NCBI GenBank assembly: GCA_015075445.1
Contig: JABTUJ010000006.1
Coordinates: 62,001-126,000, forward strand
Length of the DNA: 64,000 bases
Direction of reading: 5' to 3'
Origin: Verrucomicrobiales bacterium
GTDB lineage: Bacteria > Verrucomicrobiota > Verrucomicrobiia > Limisphaerales > J093
The first letter of the stretch is position 1. Each line of letters starts with the position of its first letter. Made by a program: the position numbers and the translations under genes. Under the pieces are notes generated by a model. That model ran no database searches. It saw only the letters and a list, made by a program, of their open reading frames with translations, and was not told the DNA's origin. Shown here piece after piece: positions 50,847 to 59,365 of this stretch.

Positions 50847-51565
50847 CGCGTCGGCGCCGGAGGTTTGTCCCGGGGCGGAAAGGCGAAGCTCACCCTGCCG
50901 CTGCGGTCGATCACGAGGAAGGCGGCAAACGGATGGCCGGACTTGCGTGAGACGAATCGCGGAAGGAGATCGCTGCGACCGGCCGTAAGCAGCTTCACCA
51001 TTTGCTCCCGGGACACGGACTGCTCGAGAATCACCTTGCTGGCCTGGAAGGGGCAGGCGCGTGTCTCGTTCGACCGGTGTTCGCACCGGTAATCCCGGGT
51101 CGTCTCGAAGACCCGGCTGCCGCAACGGGGGCATTTGCCGAGCGGTTCTTGACCCGTGAAGTCGGCGGTCGGCTCGGGGGCAGCCGGTTCGCCGCGCGGG
51201 CCGCGGCGCTCCGCGGCAGGCGGTTTCGAGTCGGCCGCGAACTCGAACGCGGCCCGGCCTTCCCGCAGCACGAGCGCAGCGGTGAAGGGGCGTCCGGTCT
51301 TGCGGGAGACAAAGCCGTTGAGGAGTTCCGTCTTGCCCGTGGCGAGGAGGCGGGTGGCTTGGTCGGGTGAAATGGCTTGCTGGAGAATGACCCGGGCAAG
51401 CAGCCACTCACACTGGGCGCACTGGTAACCCTGATCCTGTTCCTGGACGGTGCCGCCGCATTTCGGGCAGGGGGCACCGAGTGGGCGCGAGGCGTTGGGT
51501 CGCGGCGGGTTGGAGGGCGGGAGAGAAGCGGCCGGGGGATTGCCGGATGAGTTCGGAGTTGTCAT
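50840..51565 (-). CDS. free-standing topoisomerase C-terminal zinc repeats
   Basis: This 241-residue protein has two copies of the C-terminal repeat found in bacterial topoisomerase III (Toprim_Crpt type): CPKCGGTVQEQDQGYQCAQC ... TGKTELLNGFVSRKTGRPF and CPRCGSRVFETTRDYRCEHR ... AGRSDLLPRFVSRKSGHPF. Each repeat has a CxxC pair and the FVSRK-x-G-x-PF motif. No Toprim or catalytic topoisomerase domain is present. It may bind single-stranded DNA or RNA. The start is ATG 51565. Confidence 0.75.
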   Translation of the reverse strand: MTTPNSSGNPPAASLPPSNPPRPNASRPLGAPCPKCGGTVQEQDQGYQCAQCEWLLARVILQQAISPDQATRLLATGKTELLNGFVSRKTGRPFTAALVLREGRAAFEFAADSKPPAAERRGPRGEPAAPEPTADFTGQEPLGKCPRCGSRVFETTRDYRCEHRSNETRACPFQASKVILEQSVSREQMVKLLTAGRSDLLPRFVSRKSGHPFAAFLVIDRSGRVSFAFPPRDKPPAPTRQ

Positions 51566-51808
51566 AGGACGTGTGGTGCGTTCTCCAACGACGGTGCCGG
51601 AGAGCGCGCGTCTTGGTTGTCGCCTGCGGGGCGGGCGGCGTCGAGGGCGGGTTCGGGCAAAGCCGGGAAAGGGCTGGGAAGCGGTGGAAAACCGGGGCGC
51701 AAGGGGCCAGCGGCGGGGTGGGTTGAAGTCGGGTCGGGCGACCAGACCCCGCCGCGTGGGGGCACGCGGCCTACAAGGAAGGGACTCCGCCGTGTGAGGG
51801 CACGCGGC

Positions 51809-52696
51809 CTACAGGCGGCGCAGGTGGAAGCCGCCGTCCACGTTGAGGACTTCGCCGGTGCTGAACGGGAAGCGGTCCTGGGCGATGGCCGCGACGGCGC
51901 GGCCCACGTCGGCGGGTTGACCCCACCGGGCGATGGGCGTGAGGCCGTCGGCGATGAGGCGATCGTACTTCTCGCGGACAGGGCCGGTCATGTCGGTGGC
52001 GATGATGCCGGGTCGGATCTCGAAGACCTGGATGCCATGCTCGGCCAGACGGGTGGCGAAGAGGGGCGTGAGCATGGCCAGCGCGGCCTTCGACACGCAG
52101 TAATCCCCGCGGTTCACGGAGGCGGTGTAGGCGGAGATGGACGAGACGGTGACGATCTTCGGACTTCGACCTTCGACTTTCGGACTTCGACCTTCGACCT
52201 TCGGACTTCGACCTTCGACCTTCGGACCTCGACCTTCGAAGTTCGACCTTCCAACCTCCGGGGCGGGCGCGGCGCGGTTGCCGACCTGTTCGATCATCCA
52301 GCGGGCGGCGAGTTGGGTGAGGAAGAAAGGGCCTTTGACATTGACGGCCATGAGGCGGTCAAAACTGGCTTCAGTGGCTTCGAGCAGGTCGGCGCGAACC
52401 GAGGGGGCGACGCCGGCGTTGTTCACGAGCAGGTCCAGGCGGTGGAAGGTGGCGCGGGTGAACTCGATCAGGCGCTCGCGATCGGCGGGGATGGCGATGT
52501 CGGCCTGGCAAGGCTCCGCCTGGATGGTGTGAGCCTGCTCGGCGGCGGCGGACCGGCAATCGGCGGCGGTCTGGTCGGCGGCCGCACGGTTGCCGGCGAA
52601 GTTGATGACGAGGTGGTAGCCGAGGCGGGCGAGCTCGAGCGCGATGCCACGGCCGATGCCGCGGGAGGCGCCCGTAATCAGGGCAACGGGGTTCAC
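51809..52696 (-). CDS. 3-oxoacyl-ACP reductase-like SDR with a repeat-derived insert
   Basis: This 295-residue classical SDR uses NAD(P)H to reduce a keto group. The nucleotide motif is [10 protein letters not shown] at the N-terminus, NNAG is in [10 protein letters not shown], catalytic Ser lies in VTVSSISAY, and Tyr-x-x-x-Lys is YCVSK. Between MIEQ and KIVTVSS there are about 32 extra residues, mainly repeats of GRSPKVE. I start at GTG 52696 because it gives the family N-terminus ([12 protein letters not shown]); 17 bp separate it from the upstream gene. It does not look like a fab operon member: no other fatty-acid gene is near. Confidence 0.88.
   Translation of the reverse strand: MNPVALITGASRGIGRGIALELARLGYHLVINFAGNRAAADQTAADCRSAAAEQAHTIQAEPCQADIAIPADRERLIEFTRATFHRLDLLVNNAGVAPSVRADLLEATEASFDRLMAVNVKGPFFLTQLAARWMIEQVGNRAAPAPEVGRSNFEGRGPKVEGRSPKVEGRSPKVEGRSPKIVTVSSISAYTASVNRGDYCVSKAALAMLTPLFATRLAEHGIQVFEIRPGIIATDMTGPVREKYDRLIADGLTPIARWGQPADVGRAVAAIAQDRFPFSTGEVLNVDGGFHLRRL
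52157..52252. repeat. family C repeat inside the SDR coding sequence
   Basis: The heptamer repeat TTCGACC/TTCGGAC runs for about 96 bp within the SDR gene, in frame, and encodes GRSPKVE three to four times. The unit here is effectively 21 bp (three heptamers = seven codons). See the findings. Confidence 0.85.
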
Positions 52697-52712
52697 GAGG
52701 CAGTCAGGGAGC

Positions 52713-53609
52713 TCACCGACGGACGAGCGGCGCGGGGTTGGCCTGAGGAACGGCGCCGGCCCGGTTGGCCAGGGGCGCAGCAATCGGGGTGCGGGTGAAT
52801 GCGGGCGTGCGGGCCACCGGGGCCGCGGGACGGGTGGCGGCGGGAATCGGACGGGACACGACTGAGGCACCGGCGGCCAGGGTGGGCGCGGTGGGGAAGC
52901 GACGCGGCAGAGTTGCGGGCTGGATGGGCGCGGGGCGACGGAGGGGCGGAGCGACGGCGGCGGTGCGCACGGTGACAGCGGGTTGCGGAGTCATTCCCGG
53001 CGCTGGCATGGCGGGATCCGGGGCGGGCGATTGAGGCGGCGCGAAGGGCGGTTGGGGGTGGGGATTGTTGTTGGTGCAGTAGGGGCCCCAGTCGATCCAA
53101 CCGCTGGTCAACAGGTATGAAGGACCGTAGTTGTAGGCGTACCACCAATGATTGTAAGCCGGGGAGGGGGTTGCGCCGGACGGGCTGGAGGTACCGCTAA
53201 CGGCAGCGTTGGCGGGGGGGGCTGCCGCGTCCAGCACGACGTGCGCGGGAAGATCAGGACGCGCATGTGGAGCGTCACTCGTTGTCGGCGGCGCGTGGAC
53301 CCAACCCCAACCGACCACCTGGTTGCCGTGGACAATCCGGGCGCGCCGGGGGGCGGGCGCGGTGTCGGGCGTGTCGTCGGGGACGGCGGCGCGGCGCATC
53401 TCCGACAGTTCGGTCTCGAGGCGGTCCAGTTTGGTCTGTGCGTCGGCCTGCTGCGAGCGCAGATCAGCCGCCTGGGCGGCGGTGGCGTGCAGCCGCTGGC
53501 GCAGGGAGTGCCCATCCCACAGCAAAGCGGCCGTGACGCAGAGCAGGCTCACGGCAACGCCGCTCATCACACCGGCCAGCAAGATGGTATGCGATTTTGC
53601 TGCCATCAT
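52713..53609 (-). CDS. membrane-anchored Pro/Ala-rich protein with coiled coil
   Basis: This 298-residue protein has an N-terminal membrane helix ([22 protein letters not shown]), a coiled coil ([22 protein letters not shown]), and a long Pro/Ala/Tyr-rich external tail. It includes [20 protein letters not shown], which resembles short aromatic repeats in PVC envelope proteins. No enzymatic motif is found. It lies 17 bp upstream of the SDR gene on the same strand. Two Met codons at the start (MMAAK) are equally plausible. Confidence 0.6.
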   Translation of the reverse strand: MMAAKSHTILLAGVMSGVAVSLLCVTAALLWDGHSLRQRLHATAAQAADLRSQQADAQTKLDRLETELSEMRRAAVPDDTPDTAPAPRRARIVHGNQVVGWGWVHAPPTTSDAPHARPDLPAHVVLDAAAPPANAAVSGTSSPSGATPSPAYNHWWYAYNYGPSYLLTSGWIDWGPYCTNNNPHPQPPFAPPQSPAPDPAMPAPGMTPQPAVTVRTAAVAPPLRRPAPIQPATLPRRFPTAPTLAAGASVVSRPIPAATRPAAPVARTPAFTRTPIAAPLANRAGAVPQANPAPLVRR

Positions 53610-53649
53610 GGGAGTAGCGTACGCCCGGAGCGAAAGGGGTCAACTGGGA

Positions 53650-53735
53650 AGCCGAAGGACGAAGGGCGAAGGACGAAGGGCGAAGTTCGAAGGGCGAAGG
53701 GCGAAGTCCTAAGATCGAAGGGGGAAGTCGGAAGT
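53650..53735. repeat. family C heptamer run
   Basis: Units GAAGGAC, GAAGGGC, GAAGTTC and GAAGTCC recur for about 86 bp upstream of the coiled-coil gene. The rest of the gap to 53840 holds nothing I can identify. Confidence 0.75.
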
Positions 53736-53840
53736 TCGACCGAGCGTGCGGTGGTCGCCTGTGACTTGGCGTCGGGGTAACTGGATTCGCGATGGCGGGC
53801 TGAAGCCCCTGGTCGTGAGGTCTCTCTGTCAGGGGGCTGC

Positions 53841-55490
53841 TCAGGGGGAGAGGGAGCGTGCTACGCGGAAGCCGACGTTGCTGGCGTAAGCCTCAGGCAA
53901 CGCATAGCGACAGCCGGCCCGCATGAGGTCGGGTGGCCGGTTGTACGCGCCGCCGCGGATGATGCGGAACGCCTCGGGATGGCCGGGGCGCTGGCCCGTG
54001 CCAGTGAGCCAAGCCTGGGTGTCGGGCGGTGCGCCCGTGTAATCGAAGTGGAGCAGGTCGGCGCACCATTCCCAGACGTTCCCATGCAGGTCGTAGAGGC
54101 CCCAGGGATTGGGGGGCTTTTGTGCGACGGGGTGGGTGGTGACGCCGGAGTTGTATACATGCCAGCCGAGGTTCCAGTCGACGTGGTGGCGGGCACCCGG
54201 TGCTGGCCCGGCGGAGCCGGCGCGGCAGGCGTATTCCCATTCGGCCTCCGTGGGTAGCCGGCAGGGGGAGCCTGTCTCTGCCGCGAGCCAGGCACAGAAC
54301 GCCACCGCATCCCGCCAACTGACCCACAAGACCGGGTGCTCGTCCGTCTGGGGGAATTCGGGCTGGCGCCAACAGAGTCCCTGACGGTAATCGCCCGTGG
54401 GTCTACGCCCATAAGCGCCCCCAGCTCTTTCGGCATCCGTGCGGTGGTCGGTGGCCTCGACGAAGGCCCGGAACTGGGCCACGGTCACCTCGGTGCGGCC
54501 GAGCTCGAACGGCTCCAACACCTGCACCCGATGAGGGGGTTGTTCGCGGAGATCGTCGTTGGCGCCGTCGGACGATCCCATGACGAACTCACCGGCGGGA
54601 AGGCGCACGAGGTCCACGGTGATGTTGGGGGTTTGTACCCGAATCGGGACCATGGGGGACGGGGGGCGGCGGGCGGCCCAGCGCTGGACCCTCTTGAGGC
54701 AGCGAAAGCCGCGGTCATCGTCCCAGGGGTAGGGCGGGAACCGGGGATGGGGGTCGAAGGGGGTGAGGCGCGGGGCGACCGCCGCGGCGAAGAGGTTGTC
54801 GGTGGGCGTGCCGCCGCGGGTGACGTAGGTGACGCAGCGGATCCAGGAGCCGCCGCGAAGCGCAAAGCCGCTTCCTTCGATCCGGCAGTATTCCCAGGCA
54901 TTGCCGACCAGGTCGTGGAGACCCCAGGGGTTGGGCAGCTTCGTGGCCACCGGTTGGGTTCCGATCGCCTCGGTGTTGCCACGATGCCAGACGTGTTGGT
55001 CATCCATATCGTCGCCCCAGGAGAAGCGCGTCGTTGCGCCAGCGCGGCAGGCGTACAGCCACTCGGCTTCGGTGGGAAGATCGGTGCCTGACCAGGTCGC
55101 GTAGGCCTGGGCATCGGTGAAGCTCACATAGACGACGGGATGATCGTCGGCCTGTGGAAAGCCGGGCTCCTTCCACGTCCAGCGGTGGCCAGCCTTTTCC
55201 GCGTCGGTCGCGTGGCCGGTGGCCTCCACGAAGGCACGGAATTGGGCCACGGTGACCTCGGTGCGGCCGAGCCAGAAGCCGGTCGGGAAAGCGATGGTCT
55301 CCGAGACGAAGTCCGGGGGTTGGTTGGTGCCCCGGGGCACGTCGGCCACGAAGCTGCCGGGCGGCACCCAGACGAACTCCATGCTGTCCTTGGGGTTACG
55401 CCAACCGGCGGCAGTGGCGTCCGCGACTGCCCCGAAAGCGAGGACCAGGATCCAAGCCAGGGGTGGGAGACCGTTCGGGGGGCGAGTCAT
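53841..55490 (-). CDS. protein with two FGE-sulfatase (SUMF1-type) domains
   Basis: This 549-residue protein has a signal peptide (LAWILVLAFGAVADATAAG) and two consecutive FGE-sulfatase domains. The first contains EFVWVPPGSFVA, LPTEAEWLYACRAGATTRFSWGDD and FALRGGSWIRC, and the second contains VDLVRLPAGEFVMGSSDG, PTEAEWEYACRAG and HGNVWEWCADLL. These domains are related to the formylglycine-generating enzyme but are also used as binding or non-catalytic modules. Its start overlaps the stop of the Rieske gene by 4 bp (ATGA), so the two are coupled. Start ATG 55490. Confidence 0.88.
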   Translation of the reverse strand: MTRPPNGLPPLAWILVLAFGAVADATAAGWRNPKDSMEFVWVPPGSFVADVPRGTNQPPDFVSETIAFPTGFWLGRTEVTVAQFRAFVEATGHATDAEKAGHRWTWKEPGFPQADDHPVVYVSFTDAQAYATWSGTDLPTEAEWLYACRAGATTRFSWGDDMDDQHVWHRGNTEAIGTQPVATKLPNPWGLHDLVGNAWEYCRIEGSGFALRGGSWIRCVTYVTRGGTPTDNLFAAAVAPRLTPFDPHPRFPPYPWDDDRGFRCLKRVQRWAARRPPSPMVPIRVQTPNITVDLVRLPAGEFVMGSSDGANDDLREQPPHRVQVLEPFELGRTEVTVAQFRAFVEATDHRTDAERAGGAYGRRPTGDYRQGLCWRQPEFPQTDEHPVLWVSWRDAVAFCAWLAAETGSPCRLPTEAEWEYACRAGSAGPAPGARHHVDWNLGWHVYNSGVTTHPVAQKPPNPWGLYDLHGNVWEWCADLLHFDYTGAPPDTQAWLTGTGQRPGHPEAFRIIRGGAYNRPPDLMRAGCRYALPEAYASNVGFRVARSLSP

Positions 55491-55975
55491 GACACGGATT
55501 GGGTTGGCAGGCTGATCTCGAGTTGTCCGCCCTTCAGCGCCGCCGGGTAAGAAGCGAGCGGCGAGGCGGCGGGACCCTTCACGACCTTCCCGTCGAGGTC
55601 GAAGATCGAATGGTTGAAGTTGTTGCAGATGAGCACGCCACGCCGACGGGCATAGCTGAGCACCTGCCCGCCGTGGGTGCAGGCGCGGGACAGCGCGACA
55701 TAGCGGTTCGGGGCGGCATGGACGACGATCAGCTCCAGCGGCGGATCCGGGCGGACCAGGAATGCGGCATCGCCCACGTCGGCGAGGCAGGGGTTGCGGG
55801 CAAGATCCACCGTGACCGTCTGCCCGGTGAACGTGAGACTCTCCGGCGCAAGGTCGGGTGTGGAGCAGCAGGTGGATTTGGCGTCGGCGCCGCGGGTGCG
55901 GTGGCACAGGCAACCGCCACCCACGAGCAAGGCGCCATTCAAGAGGAGTTCTCTCCGGCTGAGGGGGGCGAGCAT
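55487..55975 (-). CDS. Rieske-type iron-sulfur protein with atypical cluster motif
   Basis: This 162-residue protein has a possible Tat-lipoprotein signal (SRRELLLNG ... GGGC). Rieske-like text follows: SRACTHGGQVLSYARRRGVL (first box C-x-H-GG) and ICNNFNHSIFDLDGKVVKGP. The second box would normally be C-x-x-H-S; here Cys and His are separated by four residues (CNNFNH). It could still hold a [2Fe-2S] cluster, or the cluster may be lost. It forms a translationally coupled pair with the FGE protein. Confidence 0.72.
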   Translation of the reverse strand: MLAPLSRRELLLNGALLVGGGCLCHRTRGADAKSTCCSTPDLAPESLTFTGQTVTVDLARNPCLADVGDAAFLVRPDPPLELIVVHAAPNRYVALSRACTHGGQVLSYARRRGVLICNNFNHSIFDLDGKVVKGPAASPLASYPAALKGGQLEISLPTQSVS

Positions 55976-56034
55976 ATTACTGAGGACAGATGCGGAAGGA
56001 GCGTGCGCTATTCACCGTCCTTCCCAGCGCGAAT

Positions 56035-56127
56035 CAATGGGGTCAAACATTGACATTTGACAATTGAAGTCCACGGCACCGGTCGCCCGTCGCTCCGGTG
56101 TCTAAATATCAATGTTTGACCCCATTG
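56035..56127. repeat. family G palindrome: perfect 19-bp inverted repeat
   Basis: CAATGGGGTCAAACATTGA at 56035-56053 and its exact complement at 56109-56127 flank a 55-bp loop. The element type (AATGGGGTCA ends) is like REP/RAYT-associated palindromes. It lies between the Rieske and metalloprotease genes and occurs once in the window. Confidence 0.8.
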
Positions 56128-56134
56128 GCTCTCC

Positions 56135-59100
56135 TCACGGCGGGAGGGGTCGGGCCCGGTAGAACTGCTGGGGTTCGGACCGGGGCGTCCCAAACGGAAC
56201 CGCGTGGTCGTAGCCCTCGAGCCGCACCTCGCCCATGCGGTGCCAGGTCGTGAAGTCCGTGGTTGCCTCGATCGGGTACACGCCACCCGGGAGACCGTGC
56301 ACCGTTATGGTCAAGCCCTCCGGCACCCTCCGCGCTCCCGCCAGGCTGGGCAACACATCGCCGAGGCGTATCCGGAGGAGGTTCGGCGCGGGCAGCCCGT
56401 TGTAGCGTTGGAAGGCCCCGGAGAGGTGGAGCGTGCCATCGGCCAGGATCGAGGCCGGCTCTCCCCAGCCGAAATACATGCCGGCGAACGTGTCTGTGCC
56501 GATGCCGGGATCGAAGTCAGAGTCCAGCGTGCCGTCGGCGTTGAGGAGCGCCAGGAACCGGCGAGGCTGATTGGCGACGGTGGTGAAGGCGCCGCTGACC
56601 AGGATTCGGCCGTCAGGCAGGGACACGACATCACTCACATCGCCATAGGGGTTGGGCGGTCGGAAGGTGAAGTCGCCTGAGCCGTCGGCGTTCAAGCGCG
56701 CCAGCCGGCGAGACGTCCGCCCACCCGCAGTGTCGAAGAAGCCGCAGATTACGATGCGGCCGTCGGGTTGCAGCCGGATACGTTCCACGGGACCCGAGAC
56801 CCCGCTGCGTGGACGGAAGGCGGGGTCGAGCGTGCCGTCGGGTTTCAGCCGGGCGAGGTTCAGGATGGGCAGGCCATCCACCCGGTCGAAGTTGCCTCCA
56901 ATGAGGATGCCGCCGTCAGGCAGGACGGCCATCGCGTTGATCCAGACGGTCCAAGTGCTGGTGGGGCCGCCGTTGGGCTGGAAGCTGTCATCGGCTGTGC
57001 CATCGGGCAACAGGCGGGCAATGAAGGGGCGGCGGCGCCCGTTGATGTGCTCGAAGGACCCGCCCACCAGGATCCGGCCATCGGGCTGCAGGGCGAGGGT
57101 GTTGACGTTGCCGTCAAAGACCAGTTCGCGACCGAATGCCTCATCCAGGGATCCGTCCGGGTGCAGGCGGATCAGGTTGCTGCGCCGCTGTCCGTTCACC
57201 CGGGAAAAGGTCCCCGCCAACAGGAGTCTGCCGTCCGGCTGAGGCTGCACCGTGCTGATCCATGCACCGCCCCAGGCGCCGGCGCCAGTGCCCAAGCCCT
57301 CCATCGGACGATGGCCGCGCAGGATCTCCGGAGGGACGAAGCTCTCGTCGACCGAGCCATCGGGATGGAGCAGCGCGATGGCGGTCCGATCCACTCCGCC
57401 TAGCCGGGTGAAGTCGCCCCAGACCAGGATGTGCCCGTCGGCGCGGACCTGGCTGTTGATCCCGCCATCCACCGTCAGGTCACGGCCAAGACTGGCCACC
57501 ATCGCGCCGCGACGTTGCTCGTCCACGATGCGCACCGTGTTCGTCCGGGTGCCGACGACCAGGGCGAAGGTCCGGTCGGGACCTGGCTCGGGGTGTGGCA
57601 GCAGCGGGACGGCGATCGCCCACTCCGTGACGCCACCGGCGGTGTTCAGGGCGCCACTACGTGCCGTGAAGTCCTGACCGGCCCTGGCCGAGCCCTCGAC
57701 GGTGCGATAGGGCAGGGTCAACGGTTCGTCTGGCGCGGCTCCCTCCAGACGCACCGGGATGCGGGCCTCGCCAGCGGATTCAGGAACCGACAGCGGACCC
57801 TCCGGGAAGGCGAGGTCAGCGAACGCGGGCGGGATCCCGGCATCCAGGATGATGACCTCGGCACCGCTTTGCTGGCCCAGGCCATGGTTCCCAACCACGG
57901 CGCTGAAACCCAGCCGAATCTGTTCCTCGCCTTCCTCCAGGTCGTCGGGAAGGATGTCGATCAGGAGCTCGGCCGCGGCCTGGTCTGGGGCGAATTCGAC
58001 CTGCAGGGAGGCGGGTCGCACGTAGTCCTGTCCTTCGGTCGCCGAGCCGCCCGGGTTGATCCGCACCGTGACCCGCGTGCCGGTGGTGAGATCGCCCGTG
58101 CGCGTGAGTAGCACGGTGACAGGGCCGGCGTCCTCCGAGGTGACGAAGCGGGCGGAGGCAAACGCGACGCGGCTCAACGCGGTGCGATAGCGCGCCACGT
58201 AGGGGGCGGTCTCGTTGATGGTGCGCGCACCGTCAGCAGGCAAGGCTTCGCCCTCGGGCACCCCCATCCGCACGCCGTCGAGATCGAGGCGCGGATTGGA
58301 GAAGTAAGGCACTTCAATGCCCGGATCGTAGGCCATCACGTCGCGGTACGTCACGCCTTCCACCTCGAACCGATGGCCGAAGATGTAGGGCTTCCGCGTC
58401 CGGAAGAAGTTGCTGTTCAGATCGCCGGCGTGCTCGCGGTCATGGTCACAACCGAGCAGGTGACCCAGCTCATGGGCAAGCAGGGTGCTTCGCTGGCCCA
58501 GCAGTTTGCGTCGGACCACGGTGAAGCCCGTTGCCTGATTGCCTCGGGGCGGTGTGGCATCCCTGGCCCAGCCCCCGACACCGGCGTTCTCCAACTCGGT
58601 GATCACGCACACCAGATCGGCCTTGTAGAGGCTCCGGAGCGTGTGGGCGTTTTCGAGCCCTCCGCTGCCGTTGGCCAACCGGGTGAGGTCCTGTCCCATG
58701 TCGCCCGATTCCGGATAGTTGATGAGTCCGATCCAGACCGGGTGGATCTGGACGTTGATGAGGCTGTTGGTCAGGCAGAAGTTGGTCTCCGCCACGGCCT
58801 CCAGCACCCGACGGTGAATGCCCTCCTCGTTGCCCTCCCCACTCACGGCCTGCGGGGTGTAGAGGAACAAGACATCGACCACGGTCGGCTCCGGCAGCGT
58901 GTCCGCCGGCGGCAGATCCAGCGCGTGAAGTTCGAGCCCGGCGCGGGTGCGGTCCGGTTCAGGGTCTTCCGCCCTCGACCGCCAGCAGGTGCCGCAGTAA
59001 CCAGGCGGTCGGATGGTCCGCGGCTGCACCTCCTGGGGAGCCAGCTCGGCTGGCGCGCCAAGGTACAGGGGCTGGATCAGCCCCAGATGCAGTTCCTGGC

Positions 59101-59365
59101 CCGGTCGCAGCCCGTCGACGGCGGACTGGACCGCGGCGGGTGCCTCCACCGGGAGAACCCGTCGGCCCGGGGGTGCGTCGTTCGAGGCGAAGCCGGCGAG
59201 CAGTGGCAGTATCAACGCCCCGATCAAGCCAAACGCGCGCAGGTTGGACCGCGTCCGCCGGAGGGCTGCAGCGGGGATCTGCGCTGCACTGCCAGACTCA
59301 ACCCGGCAGGGAAGGCGACTGCTGCTTCTCGCTCGGGAACCGGGGGAGATCGTACGGGGATTCAT
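56135..59365 (-). CDS. secreted zinc metalloprotease (M12-type) with Calx-beta and delta-60 repeats
   Basis: This 1,076-residue protein has a signal peptide (LIGALILPLLAGFASND). A reprolysin-like domain follows with LLAHELGHLLGCDHDREH (HExxHxxGxxHD zinc ligands, family M12). Downstream are Calx-beta-like repeats (SVPESAGEARIPVRLEGAAP) and about eight delta-60 repeats of the form LQPDGRILVGGSFEHINGRR. The last part ends in FYRARPLPP, a closing motif of many PVC secreted proteins. ATG 59365 overlaps the stop of the VCBS gene by 4 bp (ATGA). It is a secreted protease with a repeat tail. Confidence 0.87.
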   Translation of the reverse strand: MNPRTISPGSRARSSSRLPCRVESGSAAQIPAAALRRTRSNLRAFGLIGALILPLLAGFASNDAPPGRRVLPVEAPAAVQSAVDGLRPGQELHLGLIQPLYLGAPAELAPQEVQPRTIRPPGYCGTCWRSRAEDPEPDRTRAGLELHALDLPPADTLPEPTVVDVLFLYTPQAVSGEGNEEGIHRRVLEAVAETNFCLTNSLINVQIHPVWIGLINYPESGDMGQDLTRLANGSGGLENAHTLRSLYKADLVCVITELENAGVGGWARDATPPRGNQATGFTVVRRKLLGQRSTLLAHELGHLLGCDHDREHAGDLNSNFFRTRKPYIFGHRFEVEGVTYRDVMAYDPGIEVPYFSNPRLDLDGVRMGVPEGEALPADGARTINETAPYVARYRTALSRVAFASARFVTSEDAGPVTVLLTRTGDLTTGTRVTVRINPGGSATEGQDYVRPASLQVEFAPDQAAAELLIDILPDDLEEGEEQIRLGFSAVVGNHGLGQQSGAEVIILDAGIPPAFADLAFPEGPLSVPESAGEARIPVRLEGAAPDEPLTLPYRTVEGSARAGQDFTARSGALNTAGGVTEWAIAVPLLPHPEPGPDRTFALVVGTRTNTVRIVDEQRRGAMVASLGRDLTVDGGINSQVRADGHILVWGDFTRLGGVDRTAIALLHPDGSVDESFVPPEILRGHRPMEGLGTGAGAWGGAWISTVQPQPDGRLLLAGTFSRVNGQRRSNLIRLHPDGSLDEAFGRELVFDGNVNTLALQPDGRILVGGSFEHINGRRRPFIARLLPDGTADDSFQPNGGPTSTWTVWINAMAVLPDGGILIGGNFDRVDGLPILNLARLKPDGTLDPAFRPRSGVSGPVERIRLQPDGRIVICGFFDTAGGRTSRRLARLNADGSGDFTFRPPNPYGDVSDVVSLPDGRILVSGAFTTVANQPRRFLALLNADGTLDSDFDPGIGTDTFAGMYFGWGEPASILADGTLHLSGAFQRYNGLPAPNLLRIRLGDVLPSLAGARRVPEGLTITVHGLPGGVYPIEATTDFTTWHRMGEVRLEGYDHAVPFGTPRSEPQQFYRARPLPP

